Below, in pieces: positions 1-7,356 of a DNA stretch of 64,000 nucleotides. The number at the start of each line of letters is the position of its first letter. Position 1 is the first letter of the stretch. Where the stretch lies: NCBI RefSeq assembly GCF_019396385.1, contig NZ_JAHKRN010000008.1, positions 1 to 64,000 of the forward strand, in the 5' to 3' direction. This DNA comes from Nonomuraea harbinensis (GTDB taxonomy: Bacteria > Actinomycetota > Actinomycetes > Streptosporangiales > Streptosporangiaceae). The notes beneath the pieces are model-generated. The model was not told the DNA's origin. It did not search any database and saw only the letters and a program-made list of their open reading frames with translations. Made by a program: the position numbers and the translations under genes.

Positions 1-1
1 T

Positions 2-805
2 CAGCCGCTTCCTCTCCCGACCGCGGCCGCCGCCGGAGCGACGCTCCTCCCCGCGGCACAGGCCGTCGCCGGCACCGGCCAGGTGGCCGGCACCGCCGTC
101 GTCGTGCACGAGAAGCCGATTCTCTGCAAGCACCGCAAGTGCGGGCACCGCTACAGGTGCCACAGCTGCGGCCACCGTCGCGGCTGCCACAACTGCGGGC
201 ACCGCCACCACGACGGCAACTGGTTCTTCAAGAACAAGGGTCACCACCACCACCGCGACCTCGACGATGACGTCGACGACGACGAGTTCGAGCACAAGGG
301 CCGCCACCACGACGACGGGTTCAAGCACAAGGACCGCGACGGCGGCTGGGGCAAGCGCAAGGGCGACGACGAGCGCGGCGAGTGGGACGGGCGCAAGGGC
401 TACCAGGACCGCGGTGACTGGAAACAGTACAACGAGGACCGCGGCGAGTGGGACAAGTACAAGGGCGACCGCGCCGAGTGGGACAAGTACAAGGGCGACC
501 ACAGCCGCGGCGAGTGGGACACGTACAACGGCGTCCAGGACCACGGTGACTGGGGCAAGTACAAGGGCGACCACGGCGAGTGGCAGAAGTACAACGGCGA
601 CCGCGGCGAGTGGGAGAAGTACGGCGACGGCGACCGCGCCCGCGGCGACTGGGGCAAGTACAAGGCTCCGCACAAGGAGAAGTGGGGTCACGGCTACTAC
701 GCCAAGAAGCACCACCACCACAACAACAAGTGGTGGGTGTGGCCGTTCGTCGAGAACGGCAGCGAGCCGTGGTGGCGCACCGACCAGAAGAAGAAGACCG
801 TCTGA
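2..805 (+). CDS. Secreted His/Cys-rich protein with tandem Trp-Lys-Tyr decapeptide repeats (5' end outside window)
   Basis: The frame is open to the window edge and begins in the tail of a signal peptide (LLPAAQA, then VAGTG), so the true start lies upstream. After the presumed cleavage site comes a six-cysteine segment with CHSC and CHNC pairs, each followed by GH, resembling a small metal-binding knuckle. It is followed by His- and Asp-rich stretches, then nine imperfect repeats built on D-R/H-G-E/D-W-x-K-Y-K/N-G, and a basic, His- and Trp-rich C-terminus. There are no membrane segments after the signal. I do not recognise a family. The composition suggests an extracellular metal- or polyanion-binding, wall-associated or aggregating protein, which is inference only. 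Codon usage is normal for the window. A strong hairpin terminator lies about 125 bases downstream. Confidence 0.75.
   Translation, partial: QPLPLPTAAAAGATLLPAAQAVAGTGQVAGTAVVVHEKPILCKHRKCGHRYRCHSCGHRRGCHNCGHRHHDGNWFFKNKGHHHHRDLDDDVDDDEFEHKGRHHDDGFKHKDRDGGWGKRKGDDERGEWDGRKGYQDRGDWKQYNEDRGEWDKYKGDRAEWDKYKGDHSRGEWDTYNGVQDHGDWGKYKGDHGEWQKYNGDRGEWEKYGDGDRARGDWGKYKAPHKEKWGHGYYAKKHHHHNNKWWVWPFVENGSEPWWRTDQKKKTV
368..664 (+). repeat. Nine in-frame ~30-bp repeats encoding a W-x-K-Y decapeptide
   Basis: Coding repeats inside the first gene with a basic period of 30 bases, two units expanded to about 36-42. The invariant core is G-E/D-W followed by K-Y. Third-position variation between copies is limited, so the array looks fairly recent or is being homogenised. 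Confidence 0.8.
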
Positions 806-930
806 AAAAACCGCTGGGGCCCGTCGCCCGTAGCGGAGGGGAATGAACCCGCCGCTCGTTTTCCGGCCCGGCCGCAGGCCGTGGCGAAAATCCGGCAGGC
901 GGATTCCCTTCGGTGATTCATCGTGCGGAC

Positions 931-966
931 GAAATGCCGCACCCGTTTCGACGGGTGCGGCATTTC
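931..966. terminator. Perfect 15-bp hairpin terminator
   Basis: Arms GAAATGCCGCACCCG and CGGGTGCGGCATTTC are exact complements around a six-base loop. It lies between the first gene and the methyltransferase-like gene. There is no long T tract, as is usual in this kind of genome. Confidence 0.75.
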
Positions 967-979
967 GCGTTCCCCGGGG

Positions 980-1015
980 TTGACGGGCCGATCCGAAGAA
1001 GTCATCATGTGATGA
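980..1015 (+). promoter_or_regulatory. Putative promoter with an operator-like palindrome over the -10
   Basis: TTGACG at 980-985, a 17-base spacer and CATCAT at 1003-1008 make a plausible sigma-70-type promoter for the gene starting at 1031. The -10 sits inside TCATCA-TG-TGATGA (1002-1015), an inverted repeat with six-base arms that could be a repressor site. Both readings are by eye. Confidence 0.4.
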
Positions 1016-1030
1016 AATAAGGGGTGGGCC

Positions 1031-1537
1031 ATGCGCAGGACATCAGCCGCGATCGGCAGTGCGATCTTCTTCCTCGCCGCCCCGGGCGTCGTCGCGGGCC
1101 TGGGCCCCTGGTGGGTCTCCGGCTGGGAGCCGCGCTCGCCCCTGCCCGGCGCCTGGATGATCCCCCTCAGGGTGGCGGGCGTGCTGCTGCTCCTGGCCGG
1201 GGCGGCCGTCGTCGTGGACGCGTTCGTCCGGTTCGTCGCCGAGGGCTCCGGCACGCCGGCCCCGATCGCGGCGCCCGGGCGGCTGGTCGTCGGCGGCCTC
1301 TACCGCCACGTGCGCAACCCGATGTACGTGGGCGTCCTGGCGGCGATCCTGGGGCAGGCGCTGCTGTTCGGCGACGCCGGGCTGCTGGTGTACGCGGCGG
1401 TGGCCGGGGCGGCGATGGGCGCTTTCGCGCACTGGTACGAGGAGCCGCGCCTGCTCGGCAGGTTCGGCGCCGACTACGAGCGATACCGCCGCGCGGTGCC
1501 CGGGTGGTGGCCGCGCGTCCGGCCGTACCACCCCTGA
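1031..1537 (+). CDS. Isoprenylcysteine carboxyl methyltransferase-family membrane protein
   Basis: 168 residues with hydrophobic segments at about 8-25, 43-66 and 97-130. The diagnostic motif GLYRHVRNPMYVG is at residues 89-101, and the C-terminus carries the family pattern EEP..L..FG..Y..Y....P (residues 137-160), which forms the SAM-binding part in ICMT/PEMT-type enzymes. Bacterial members of this family methylate unknown small molecules or lipids; the substrate cannot be read from sequence. The start ATG is preceded by AAGGGG. It is monocistronic, behind its own promoter, and convergent with the next gene. Confidence 0.8.
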   Translation: MRRTSAAIGSAIFFLAAPGVVAGLGPWWVSGWEPRSPLPGAWMIPLRVAGVLLLLAGAAVVVDAFVRFVAEGSGTPAPIAAPGRLVVGGLYRHVRNPMYVGVLAAILGQALLFGDAGLLVYAAVAGAAMGAFAHWYEEPRLLGRFGADYERYRRAVPGWWPRVRPYHP

Positions 1538-1543
1538 CGCCGG

Positions 1544-1816
1544 TCACTCCAGCGGGTGCCCCAGGCGCAGGATGCGCCGGTCGCCGCTCACGGTCACCTC
1601 GCTGACGGTCCACATGCGCTCGTCGACGACGGTGCCGTCCATGGTCATGTAACCCCCGACGACCAGCAACGGGCGGCCGCCGATGAAGAAGAGCTCGGCC
1701 CGCGCCTCGGTCTCGTCGCCGAACCCCAGGATGAAGTCGTCGTAGTCCAGAGGGGCGTCGAGGATCATGCCCGGCGCCAGGTGGGGGCGGGAAGTCTGGA
1801 ACAGGTGCACGTTCAC
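1544..1816 (-). CDS. Hypothetical 90-residue protein
   Basis: The gene ends 6 bases from the convergent methyltransferase gene. It starts at GTG 1816 (a second GTG at 1810 is possible) without a clear ribosome-binding site. The composition is that of a small soluble beta-rich protein: LFFIGGRPLLVVGGYMTMDG in the middle, no cysteines, no membrane segment, acidic. I do not recognise a family. The balanced amino-acid content, unlike the Arg/Pro-rich translation expected from an antisense frame, is the main reason to believe it. Confidence 0.5.
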   Translation of the reverse strand: MNVHLFQTSRPHLAPGMILDAPLDYDDFILGFGDETEARAELFFIGGRPLLVVGGYMTMDGTVVDERMWTVSEVTVSGDRRILRLGHPLE

Positions 1817-1914
1817 GGGGGTCAGCTACCCGGATTCCTGATGATCGTGCACGCTATGGCGCTGATGTGCGTGGATGCGATGAAATGTCTCCATCCCGAA
1901 AGGTTGGAGTATCT

Positions 1915-2889
1915 GTGCCCCTGTTCGATCTGCCGCTTGAGCGACTCCGCGACTACCGCCCCGACCGTGACGAACCCGCCGACTTCGACGCGTTCTGGGC
2001 CCGCACGCTCGCCGAGGCCCGCGAGTTCGCGCTGGACGCGGAGTTCACCCCGTACGAGCTGCCGTTCGCCCACGTGGACGCGTTCGACGTCTCGTTCGCC
2101 GGGTGGGGCGGGCACCGGATCAACGGCTGGTTCCTCATCCCGCGCGGCGCCGGGGCCCCGCTGCCGTGCGTGATGCACTACATCGGCTACAGCGGCGGGC
2201 GCGGCTTCCCGCACGACCACCTGATGTGGCCGGCGGCCGGGTACGCGGTGTTCGTGATGGAGACCCGCGGCCACGGCGGCGCCAGCGTGCAGTCGCCCGG
2301 CTCCACCGGCGACCCGCACGGCGCGGCGGGCCCGCAGGCTCCCGGCATGATGACCCGCGGGATCATGGACCCGGACGACTACTACTACCGCCGGGTGTTC
2401 GCCGACGCGGTCAGGGCCGTCGACGCGGCGGCGGCCCACCCGTCCGTGGACGCGGGCCGGATCGTGGTGTCAGGCGGCAGCCAGGGCGGCGGCATCGCGC
2501 AGGCCACCGCCGCGCTGCACCCGTCGGTGGCGGCGGCGCTCGTGGACGTGCCGTTCCTGACGCACTTCCGCCGGGCCGTCGAGATCACCGACCGCGACCC
2601 GTACCAGGAGCTGGTCCGGTTCCTCGCCACCCGGCGCGAGGCCGCCGACCAGGTGTTCCGGACGCTCTCGTACTTCGACGGGGTCAACTTCGCGGCTCGG
2701 GGCACGGTGCCGGCGCTGTATTCGGTGGCGCTGATGGACTTCGTCTGCCCGCCGTCGACGGTCTTCGCCGCCTACAACCACTGGCAGGGGCCGAAGGAGA
2801 TCACGGTGTGGCCGTGGAACGGCCACGAGGGCGGGAGCGGCTACCAGCGCGAGGAGCAGCGCCGCCACCTGGCCGCGCTGTTCGCCTGA
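1915..2889 (+). CDS. CE7 carbohydrate esterase (acetyl xylan esterase / cephalosporin-C deacetylase family)
   Basis: 324 residues, the usual CE7 length, with the typical opening PLFDLPLERLRDYRP. The nucleophile is Ser189 in GGSQGG, the acid is Asp275 in ALMDF and the base is His304 in WNGHEGG. The family RGQ element appears as RGH (residues 118-120). CE7 enzymes remove acetyl groups from xylo-oligosaccharides and related small acetylated compounds in the cytoplasm. I chose GTG 1915 because GGAG sits five bases upstream and the family motif begins there; an ATG at 1867 would add 16 unlikely residues. Convergent with the next gene across a bidirectional hairpin. Confidence 0.85.
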   Translation: MPLFDLPLERLRDYRPDRDEPADFDAFWARTLAEAREFALDAEFTPYELPFAHVDAFDVSFAGWGGHRINGWFLIPRGAGAPLPCVMHYIGYSGGRGFPHDHLMWPAAGYAVFVMETRGHGGASVQSPGSTGDPHGAAGPQAPGMMTRGIMDPDDYYYRRVFADAVRAVDAAAAHPSVDAGRIVVSGGSQGGGIAQATAALHPSVAAALVDVPFLTHFRRAVEITDRDPYQELVRFLATRREAADQVFRTLSYFDGVNFAARGTVPALYSVALMDFVCPPSTVFAAYNHWQGPKEITVWPWNGHEGGSGYQREEQRRHLAALFA

Positions 2890-2897
2890 CCCCGCCT

Positions 2898-2947
2898 GGC
2901 ACGCCGCCGATCCGGCACGTGGACCGTGCCGGACCCGGCGGCGTGCC
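2898..2947. terminator. Double-stem bidirectional terminator
   Basis: An outer 12-bp stem (2898-2909 with 2936-2947, GGCACGCCGCCG) encloses a 9-bp inner stem (2911-2919 with 2925-2933, TCCGGCACG). It separates the convergent esterase and HesB-like genes. Confidence 0.75.
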
Positions 2948-2958
2948 GAGCTGCGGTG

Positions 2959-3246
2959 TCAGCCGGCGCGCTCGGTCACCAGGAAGGACACCGCCCCCTG
3001 GTCGTCGGCGCCGGCGTCGAGTGACTTGTCGTCCAGCACCGTCGCGGCCACCGGGTCGAGGTAGACGCGGGCGCCCTCCGACTCCACGACCGCGTCAGCC
3101 GGCTCGGGAGCCGTGGCCAGGGACAGGGTCAGCGAGCTGGCGTCGTCATCGCTGGAGGCGATGCGGATGCCGCCCTGCGCCGGCTCGGGCGCGCCCGCCG
3201 TGAGATTGCGGATCGCCTGGGCTGCATTAGCTGTCAGGGTGAGCAC
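2959..3246 (-). CDS. HesB/IscA-fold protein lacking cluster-ligand cysteines
   Basis: 95 residues beginning LTLTANAAQAIRNL, with GGIRI at residues 25-29 and ARVYLDPVAATVLDDKSLD after the mid-point, the order seen in A-type Fe-S carrier (HesB/IscA) domains. The three cysteines that bind the cluster in IscA are all absent; the protein has no cysteine at all. It therefore cannot be a classical Fe-S carrier. Actinomycete genomes often hold such short paralogues of unknown role. The GTG start at 3246 is preceded by AGGAGGAG. It is divergent from the DUF4142 lipoprotein. Confidence 0.65.
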   Translation of the reverse strand: MLTLTANAAQAIRNLTAGAPEPAQGGIRIASSDDDASSLTLSLATAPEPADAVVESEGARVYLDPVAATVLDDKSLDAGADDQGAVSFLVTERAG

Positions 3247-3428
3247 TACGGCTCCTCCTCGGATTCGACGTACATGAGTCGCCTGCCATTCCCCGGTCTG
3301 TCCGGGTCCTAACCTTTGTGGCCGGGACTTTTACCGGCGAACCGGCGTGGCGTGGCGGGCCGGGCCCGCCGGGCGCGCTTGGATGACTCTCCGTCAACGC
3401 ACCATCACAGATCGTCGGGGGATTCAGC

Positions 3429-4049
3429 ATGTCCGTTCCGCGCCCGTACCTCGCCCTGCTCCTGGCCGCCGTGACCGCCGTCACCGGCTGCAACAGCGGC
3501 CCCAGCACGTCCGCGGGGCTCGCCACGCCCGCCTCGCCCACCGCGGCCTCGCCGGGGACGGCCTCTCCCGCTCAGCCCTCCGACCAGGACCGGATCTGGC
3601 TCCGGGAGATCCACCAGGGCAACATGGCCGAGATCCAGGCGGGGGACCTGGCCCAGCACAAGAGCACCTCCGAGGCGGTCCAGAGGCTGGGCACGATGCT
3701 GGTCGAAGACCACACCAAGCTCGATCAGGAGGTCGTGAAGACCGCCGAGCAGCTCGGCGTCAGCCTGCCCAAGAACACCTCGGGCGAGCAGAAGAAGGTC
3801 ATCGCCGGGCTCCGCGACGCCTCGCGCGCCGACTTCAACCAGGAGTTCCTGATCGCCATGCGCAAGGCGCACGAGAAGGCCATCACCGCCACGCAGACCG
3901 AGATCCAGAGCGGCACGTCGCCCCAGGTGAAGCAGCTGGCGGAGAAGGCGCTCCCGGCGCTGGAGATGCATCTCGACGAGATCGGCAAGATCCCCGGCGG
4001 GGAGGCGCCGGCGCCGGACAGCGGTGCCCCGGCCCCGGAGAACTCCTGA
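3429..4049 (+). CDS. DUF4142 lipoprotein
   Basis: 206 residues. A short signal sequence ends in VTG-Cys21, so the protein should be lipidated and surface-anchored. A Ser/Thr/Pro/Ala linker (to about residue 50) is followed by a four-helix DUF4142 domain (about 55-185) with its typical D-x-x-W-L-x-E-I-H-Q-G-N-x-A-E-I start, and a Pro/Ala-rich tail. DUF4142 is a ferritin-like helical bundle of unknown biochemical function, often found in stress-related contexts. GGGGGA lies just upstream of the ATG. The following gene, also stress-type, is on the same strand. Confidence 0.85.
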   Translation: MSVPRPYLALLLAAVTAVTGCNSGPSTSAGLATPASPTAASPGTASPAQPSDQDRIWLREIHQGNMAEIQAGDLAQHKSTSEAVQRLGTMLVEDHTKLDQEVVKTAEQLGVSLPKNTSGEQKKVIAGLRDASRADFNQEFLIAMRKAHEKAITATQTEIQSGTSPQVKQLAEKALPALEMHLDEIGKIPGGEAPAPDSGAPAPENS

Positions 4050-4183
4050 GGCGTCAACCCCGAATTACGCAAAACATCCCGGGTGAGCGTGCGTTTGTGC
4101 AGGTATGGGGGTATTTGCCCGTCTTGAGCCACCTGTCGGTCCGGCGAAGCGGCCGTCAGAACGAACAATTCGGGGGAATCGTC

Positions 4184-5038
4184 GTGGCTATGCAGACAGA
4201 GATCCGGAGCCTTTTCGACTGCGATGTCATCGACTCCGATGGTCAGCGGGTCGGCAGGGTCGGCCAGGTCTACCTCAGCGACCGCACGGGGGACCCGGAG
4301 TGGGTCACGGTGCGCACCGGGATGTTCGGCATGAAGCAGAACTTCGTGCCGCTGACCGGTTCGCGCCGGTCCGGCAACGAACTGCGCGTCCCGTTCGTCA
4401 AGGAGATCATCAAGGGCGCGCCCAGCATCGACGTGGACGAACACCTGACCCTGGAGGAGGAGGCCGGGCTCTACCGCTACTACGGCATGCAGCCGTCCAC
4501 CATCCCCAGCCAGCGCAAGCCCGAGGGCACGACCGGAACGACCACCGGAAAGACCGGAACGTCCGGAACGACCGCCGGGATGACCGGAAAGGTCACCGGG
4601 CCCGCGCCCGAGCGGCGCGGCGCGCGGGGGACCGAGCGGGACGTCGACATGACCCGCTCCGAGGAGACGATGCACGTCGGCAAGGAGACGAGGGAGGCCG
4701 GCCACGTCCGGCTGCGCAAGTACGTGGACAGCGAGAACGTCCAGGAGAGCATCCCGCTGGAGCACGACGAGGTCGTGATCGAGCGCGAGCCGATCTCCGG
4801 CGGCCAGCCCCTGGAGGGGCGCGAGCTGGAGGAGGACGAGGAGTCCATCACCCTGTACGAGGAGCGCCCGGTCGTCGGCAAGGAGACCCGGCCCGTCGAG
4901 CGCGTGCGCCTGCACAAGGAGAGAGTCCGCAAGGACGAGACGGTGCAGGGGGAGGTCCGCAAGGAGCGCTTCGAGGTCGACCGGGACGGCACGACCATCG
5001 ACGAGCGCGACGAGCGCGACGACCGACGAGGGCGCTGA
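4184..5038 (+). CDS. PRC-barrel / DUF2382 (YsnF-type) stress protein
   Basis: 284 residues. The N-terminal PRC-barrel (about 3-85) reads TEIRSLFDCDVIDSDGQRVG...; a low-complexity Gly/Thr/Lys linker (about 105-140) follows. The C-terminal DUF2382 domain (about 155-275) has duplicated V-x-K-E-T-R and V-R-L-x-K elements and very high Glu/Arg content. Proteins of this architecture are general-stress proteins of unknown mechanism. GTG 4184 is chosen because GGGGGA is spaced six bases upstream; ATG 4190 is the alternative. The open frame extends far upstream but that part is not protein-like. It ends at a strong hairpin. Confidence 0.85.
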   Translation: MAMQTEIRSLFDCDVIDSDGQRVGRVGQVYLSDRTGDPEWVTVRTGMFGMKQNFVPLTGSRRSGNELRVPFVKEIIKGAPSIDVDEHLTLEEEAGLYRYYGMQPSTIPSQRKPEGTTGTTTGKTGTSGTTAGMTGKVTGPAPERRGARGTERDVDMTRSEETMHVGKETREAGHVRLRKYVDSENVQESIPLEHDEVVIEREPISGGQPLEGRELEEDEESITLYEERPVVGKETRPVERVRLHKERVRKDETVQGEVRKERFEVDRDGTTIDERDERDDRRGR

Positions 5039-5062
5039 CGCCCTCTTTCGCGCGGTTCTCAG

Positions 5063-5088
5063 GCGAGGGCGCACGGTCGCGCCCTCGC
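5063..5088 (+). terminator. 10-bp hairpin terminator
   Basis: GCGAGGGCGC and GCGCCCTCGC pair around a six-base loop, followed by TTTC, 25 bases after the PRC-barrel gene stop. Confidence 0.7.
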
Positions 5089-5582
5089 TTTCAGATGATG
5101 AAAGAACTCACATAGCGCAAAGAAACCCCCGAATTCGGGCGCGCCTGATCCCGCTTGCGGGCTGTCACGACCCGTTACTCCGTGGTTGCTCTCTTACCCT
5201 CCCGCAGGGTAGCCGCGCCTGACCTTCGGGTTACATGGCGGACGGCTCGCCCGTGGCCCCCTTCCGCGGCCGAGATCCCCTTTCCGAGCACTACCGGAAC
5301 GGTTTCGGGCGGTCTTCCACGCCGGCTGACCGGCGCGCCTGAAGGTTCCTGCGAGCCGCCCTGTGACCCACGGGGGCATTCCAACGCATTCGTTAAGTAG
5401 CAGTTGACAGCTTGACGGTAAATGGCAGGATCAGGGCGTGAACAAGTAGTTCAGGGTTTACAGAGCACTTCGCGGATGTCCTGAAAGGGGAGGTGACCAG
5501 CGAGATGAGCGTTACCCCCGACGGCGCCGCACCGACGTCACGGCCGACCGCGACCCAGAACCCGTTCGGTAGGAGCCCCGCC
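5089..5582 (+). promoter_or_regulatory. ~490-base leader/intergenic region with a promoter for the flavin-oxidase set
   Basis: No convincing gene lies in this stretch. It holds a perfect 12-base palindrome CCCGAATTCGGG (5128-5139), several small hairpins (for example ACCCT/AGGGT near 5200) and a good promoter: TTGACA at 5404-5409, a 16-base spacer and CAGGAT at 5426-5431. That promoter leaves an untranslated leader of roughly 145 bases before the preferred start at 5583. I could not match it to a known riboswitch. Confidence 0.4.
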
Positions 5583-5792
5583 ATGCACGTCCACCCCGAT
5601 TACCGCCACCCCTACGACGGAGACCGGCAGCCGCCCAAGCCGCGTCTGGCCGTCTACGACCACCTGGAAGAGATCGCCGCACCCGAGCCGATCGAGCCTG
5701 ACACCCAGGTCACCGAGCGGCTGTGGCAGATCCGGGAGATATCGAACAGGGCCATCGGCTCCATCGACGACCTGCTCAAGCGCACCGCCTGA
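5583..5792 (+). CDS. Small 69-residue protein leading the oxidase/exporter set
   Basis: Starts MHVHPDYRHPYDGD and ends in a helical segment (TERLWQIREISNRAIGSIDD). There is no cysteine, signal sequence or membrane helix. ATG 5583 has an ideal AGGAG seven bases upstream. In-frame starts at 5505 and 5493 would add a Thr/Pro/Ala-rich extension and have poorer spacing. It lies 78 bases before the VAO-type oxidase on the same strand, downstream of the only clear promoter. I do not recognise a family. It could be a precursor peptide, a partner or regulator of the flavoenzymes, or unrelated. Confidence 0.6.
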   Translation: MHVHPDYRHPYDGDRQPPKPRLAVYDHLEEIAAPEPIEPDTQVTERLWQIREISNRAIGSIDDLLKRTA

Positions 5793-5870
5793 TCGCGAAC
5801 CAATGAGGGGGGAGACCCGGCGAAGCGGCCGGCGACCCGCGGGGAATGTCTCGGCTCACCAAGGAGTGTC

Positions 5871-7271
5871 ATGCAAGGTCACACGCGACTGGCGTCAGCA
5901 GTACGCGACGTCGGAGCACACCGCGCGCGGATGATCGCGGGCGTCGCGCGGCCCCAGAACGTCGACGAGGTACGCGCCGTGGTGCGGCGGGCAGCCGTCG
6001 AGGGGCGTCGTCTATATCCGCTGAGCACCGGGCGCAACTGGGGCATGGGCTCCGGCGTGCCGGCCAAGGACGAGAACGTGGTCGTCGACCTCAGCGCCAT
6101 GAACCGCATCCGCAGCCTGGACCTGGAGAACGGCTTCGCCGTCATCGAGCCCGGAGTGACCCAGCGCCAGCTCGCCGAGGAGCTGCGCGACACCGACTGG
6201 ATGCTCAACGTCACCTCCTCGTGCGCCGACACCTCCGTGGTCGGCAACGCGCTGGAGCGCGGCGACGGCTCGATCCGCTCCCGCGTGCACGACCTCGCCG
6301 GGCTAGAGGCCGTGCTCGCCGACGGCAGCCTCGTCAGCACCGGCGGGCTGGACCACTGGGGCCGCTACCGCGGCGCCGTCGCCGGCCCCGACCTGACCGG
6401 CGCCTTCGTCCAGCACAACCTCGGCATCATCACCGCGGGCGTCATCGCGCTGGTGCCCCGCCCGCAGGCCATCGGGCTGGTGCACGCCCGCATCCCGCGC
6501 GACCAGGCCGGCCGGGCCGTGGGCGCGGTGGGTTCGTTCCTGCGCAACGGCAACCCCGCCGACGGGCTGCTGCGGGTGCGCGAGCTGTCGCTGACGCCCA
6601 GCCGGGGCGGCTGGATGCTCCCGGACGGGGTGGACCCCGAACTGCTCACCATCGTCGGCCCGCTGCTCGGCAGCGGGGAGACCGTCCGCCTGGCCGAGGA
6701 CCTGCTGCGCAAGCACCTGCTGGAGGTCGAGGGCGCCGAAGGGCTCCGCGTCCTGGACGCCGCGGCGGTGAGCCCCGACGACCCCCTCTACCCGCGGGCG
6801 CTCATGGCCCAGGGCATCCCCAACTGCCTGAGCGTGCACAACGCGCTCGGCGTCACCTCCTGCGACGACGTCGACGCCGGTCAGATCGGCTTCCTCGTGC
6901 TGCTGCCCAAGCTCCCGATGGACGAGATCTCCACCGAGAACCTCCTGACCGTGCTCCGCGCGGCCGTCGAGTGCAACGGCACCGCGGCGATGATGGAGTG
7001 GAACATGGTCAGCAGGAACCTCGCCAACGGCGTCATCCAGATCTTCTTCGACCGGGGCGTGGCGGACGCGCCGGCCCGCGCCCACCGCCTGCGCCAGGAC
7101 GCCAACGGCCTGCTGCGCGGCTACGGCTGCCCCATCTACCGCTCCGACATCGACAACGCCGCCGCCGACGTCTACGCCCAGTCCTCGACGGCGACCCTGT
7201 CCATGCTCTACCGGCTCAAGGGCGCGCTGGACCCGTACGGACTGGTCTCGCCGGGACGCTACAGCGCCTGA
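5871..7271 (+). CDS. VAO/PCMH-type FAD-binding oxidase (4-cresol dehydrogenase / vanillyl-alcohol oxidase-like)
   Basis: 466 residues with AAGGAG before the ATG. The FAD-binding half spans about residues 22-200. It includes PLSTGRNWGMGSGVP (50-64), close to the S-x-G-R-N-x-G-Y-G motif of the phenol-oxidising VAO subfamily, VVDLSAMNRI (71-80) and TSVVGNALERG (121-131). The C-terminal half is a substrate cap domain ending in LDPYGLVSPGRYSA, also typical of this subfamily. Such enzymes oxidise para-substituted phenols, alcohols or amines at the N5 of FAD. Substrate and covalent attachment cannot be assigned by eye. It is followed by a 26-bp palindrome and an exporter gene, which suggests modification and export of one compound. 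Confidence 0.8.
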   Translation: MQGHTRLASAVRDVGAHRARMIAGVARPQNVDEVRAVVRRAAVEGRRLYPLSTGRNWGMGSGVPAKDENVVVDLSAMNRIRSLDLENGFAVIEPGVTQRQLAEELRDTDWMLNVTSSCADTSVVGNALERGDGSIRSRVHDLAGLEAVLADGSLVSTGGLDHWGRYRGAVAGPDLTGAFVQHNLGIITAGVIALVPRPQAIGLVHARIPRDQAGRAVGAVGSFLRNGNPADGLLRVRELSLTPSRGGWMLPDGVDPELLTIVGPLLGSGETVRLAEDLLRKHLLEVEGAEGLRVLDAAAVSPDDPLYPRALMAQGIPNCLSVHNALGVTSCDDVDAGQIGFLVLLPKLPMDEISTENLLTVLRAAVECNGTAAMMEWNMVSRNLANGVIQIFFDRGVADAPARAHRLRQDANGLLRGYGCPIYRSDIDNAAADVYAQSSTATLSMLYRLKGALDPYGLVSPGRYSA

Positions 7272-7296
7272 CGGCGGCGGGGACGGGAAGGCACGA

Positions 7297-7322
7297 CCGC
7301 CGCCCGGCGCGCCGGGCGGCGG
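7297..7322. promoter_or_regulatory. Perfect 26-base palindrome between oxidase and exporter genes
   Basis: CCGCCGCCCGGCG followed by its exact reverse complement. As RNA it makes a very stable stem between the stop of the oxidase and the start of the exporter. It could be a partial terminator, an RNA-stability element that uncouples the two expression levels, or a dyad bound by a regulator. Confidence 0.55.
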
Positions 7323-7356
7323 GAACGACATCCGGGCTCTCATGGAGGTGGCCACG

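Noticed and set aside
2103-3203. Arg-rich 366-codon frame overlapping the CE7 esterase
   Set aside because: Shadow of the esterase gene, which has its full catalytic triad in another frame.
5155-5400. Possible 81-codon gene upstream of the flavin-oxidase set
   Set aside because: No ribosome-binding site, unlikely composition; the opposite strand is equally open. The region is full of small hairpins instead.
5089-5400. Riboswitch in the intergenic region
   Set aside because: Several hairpins but no conserved core of a known class that I can recognise.
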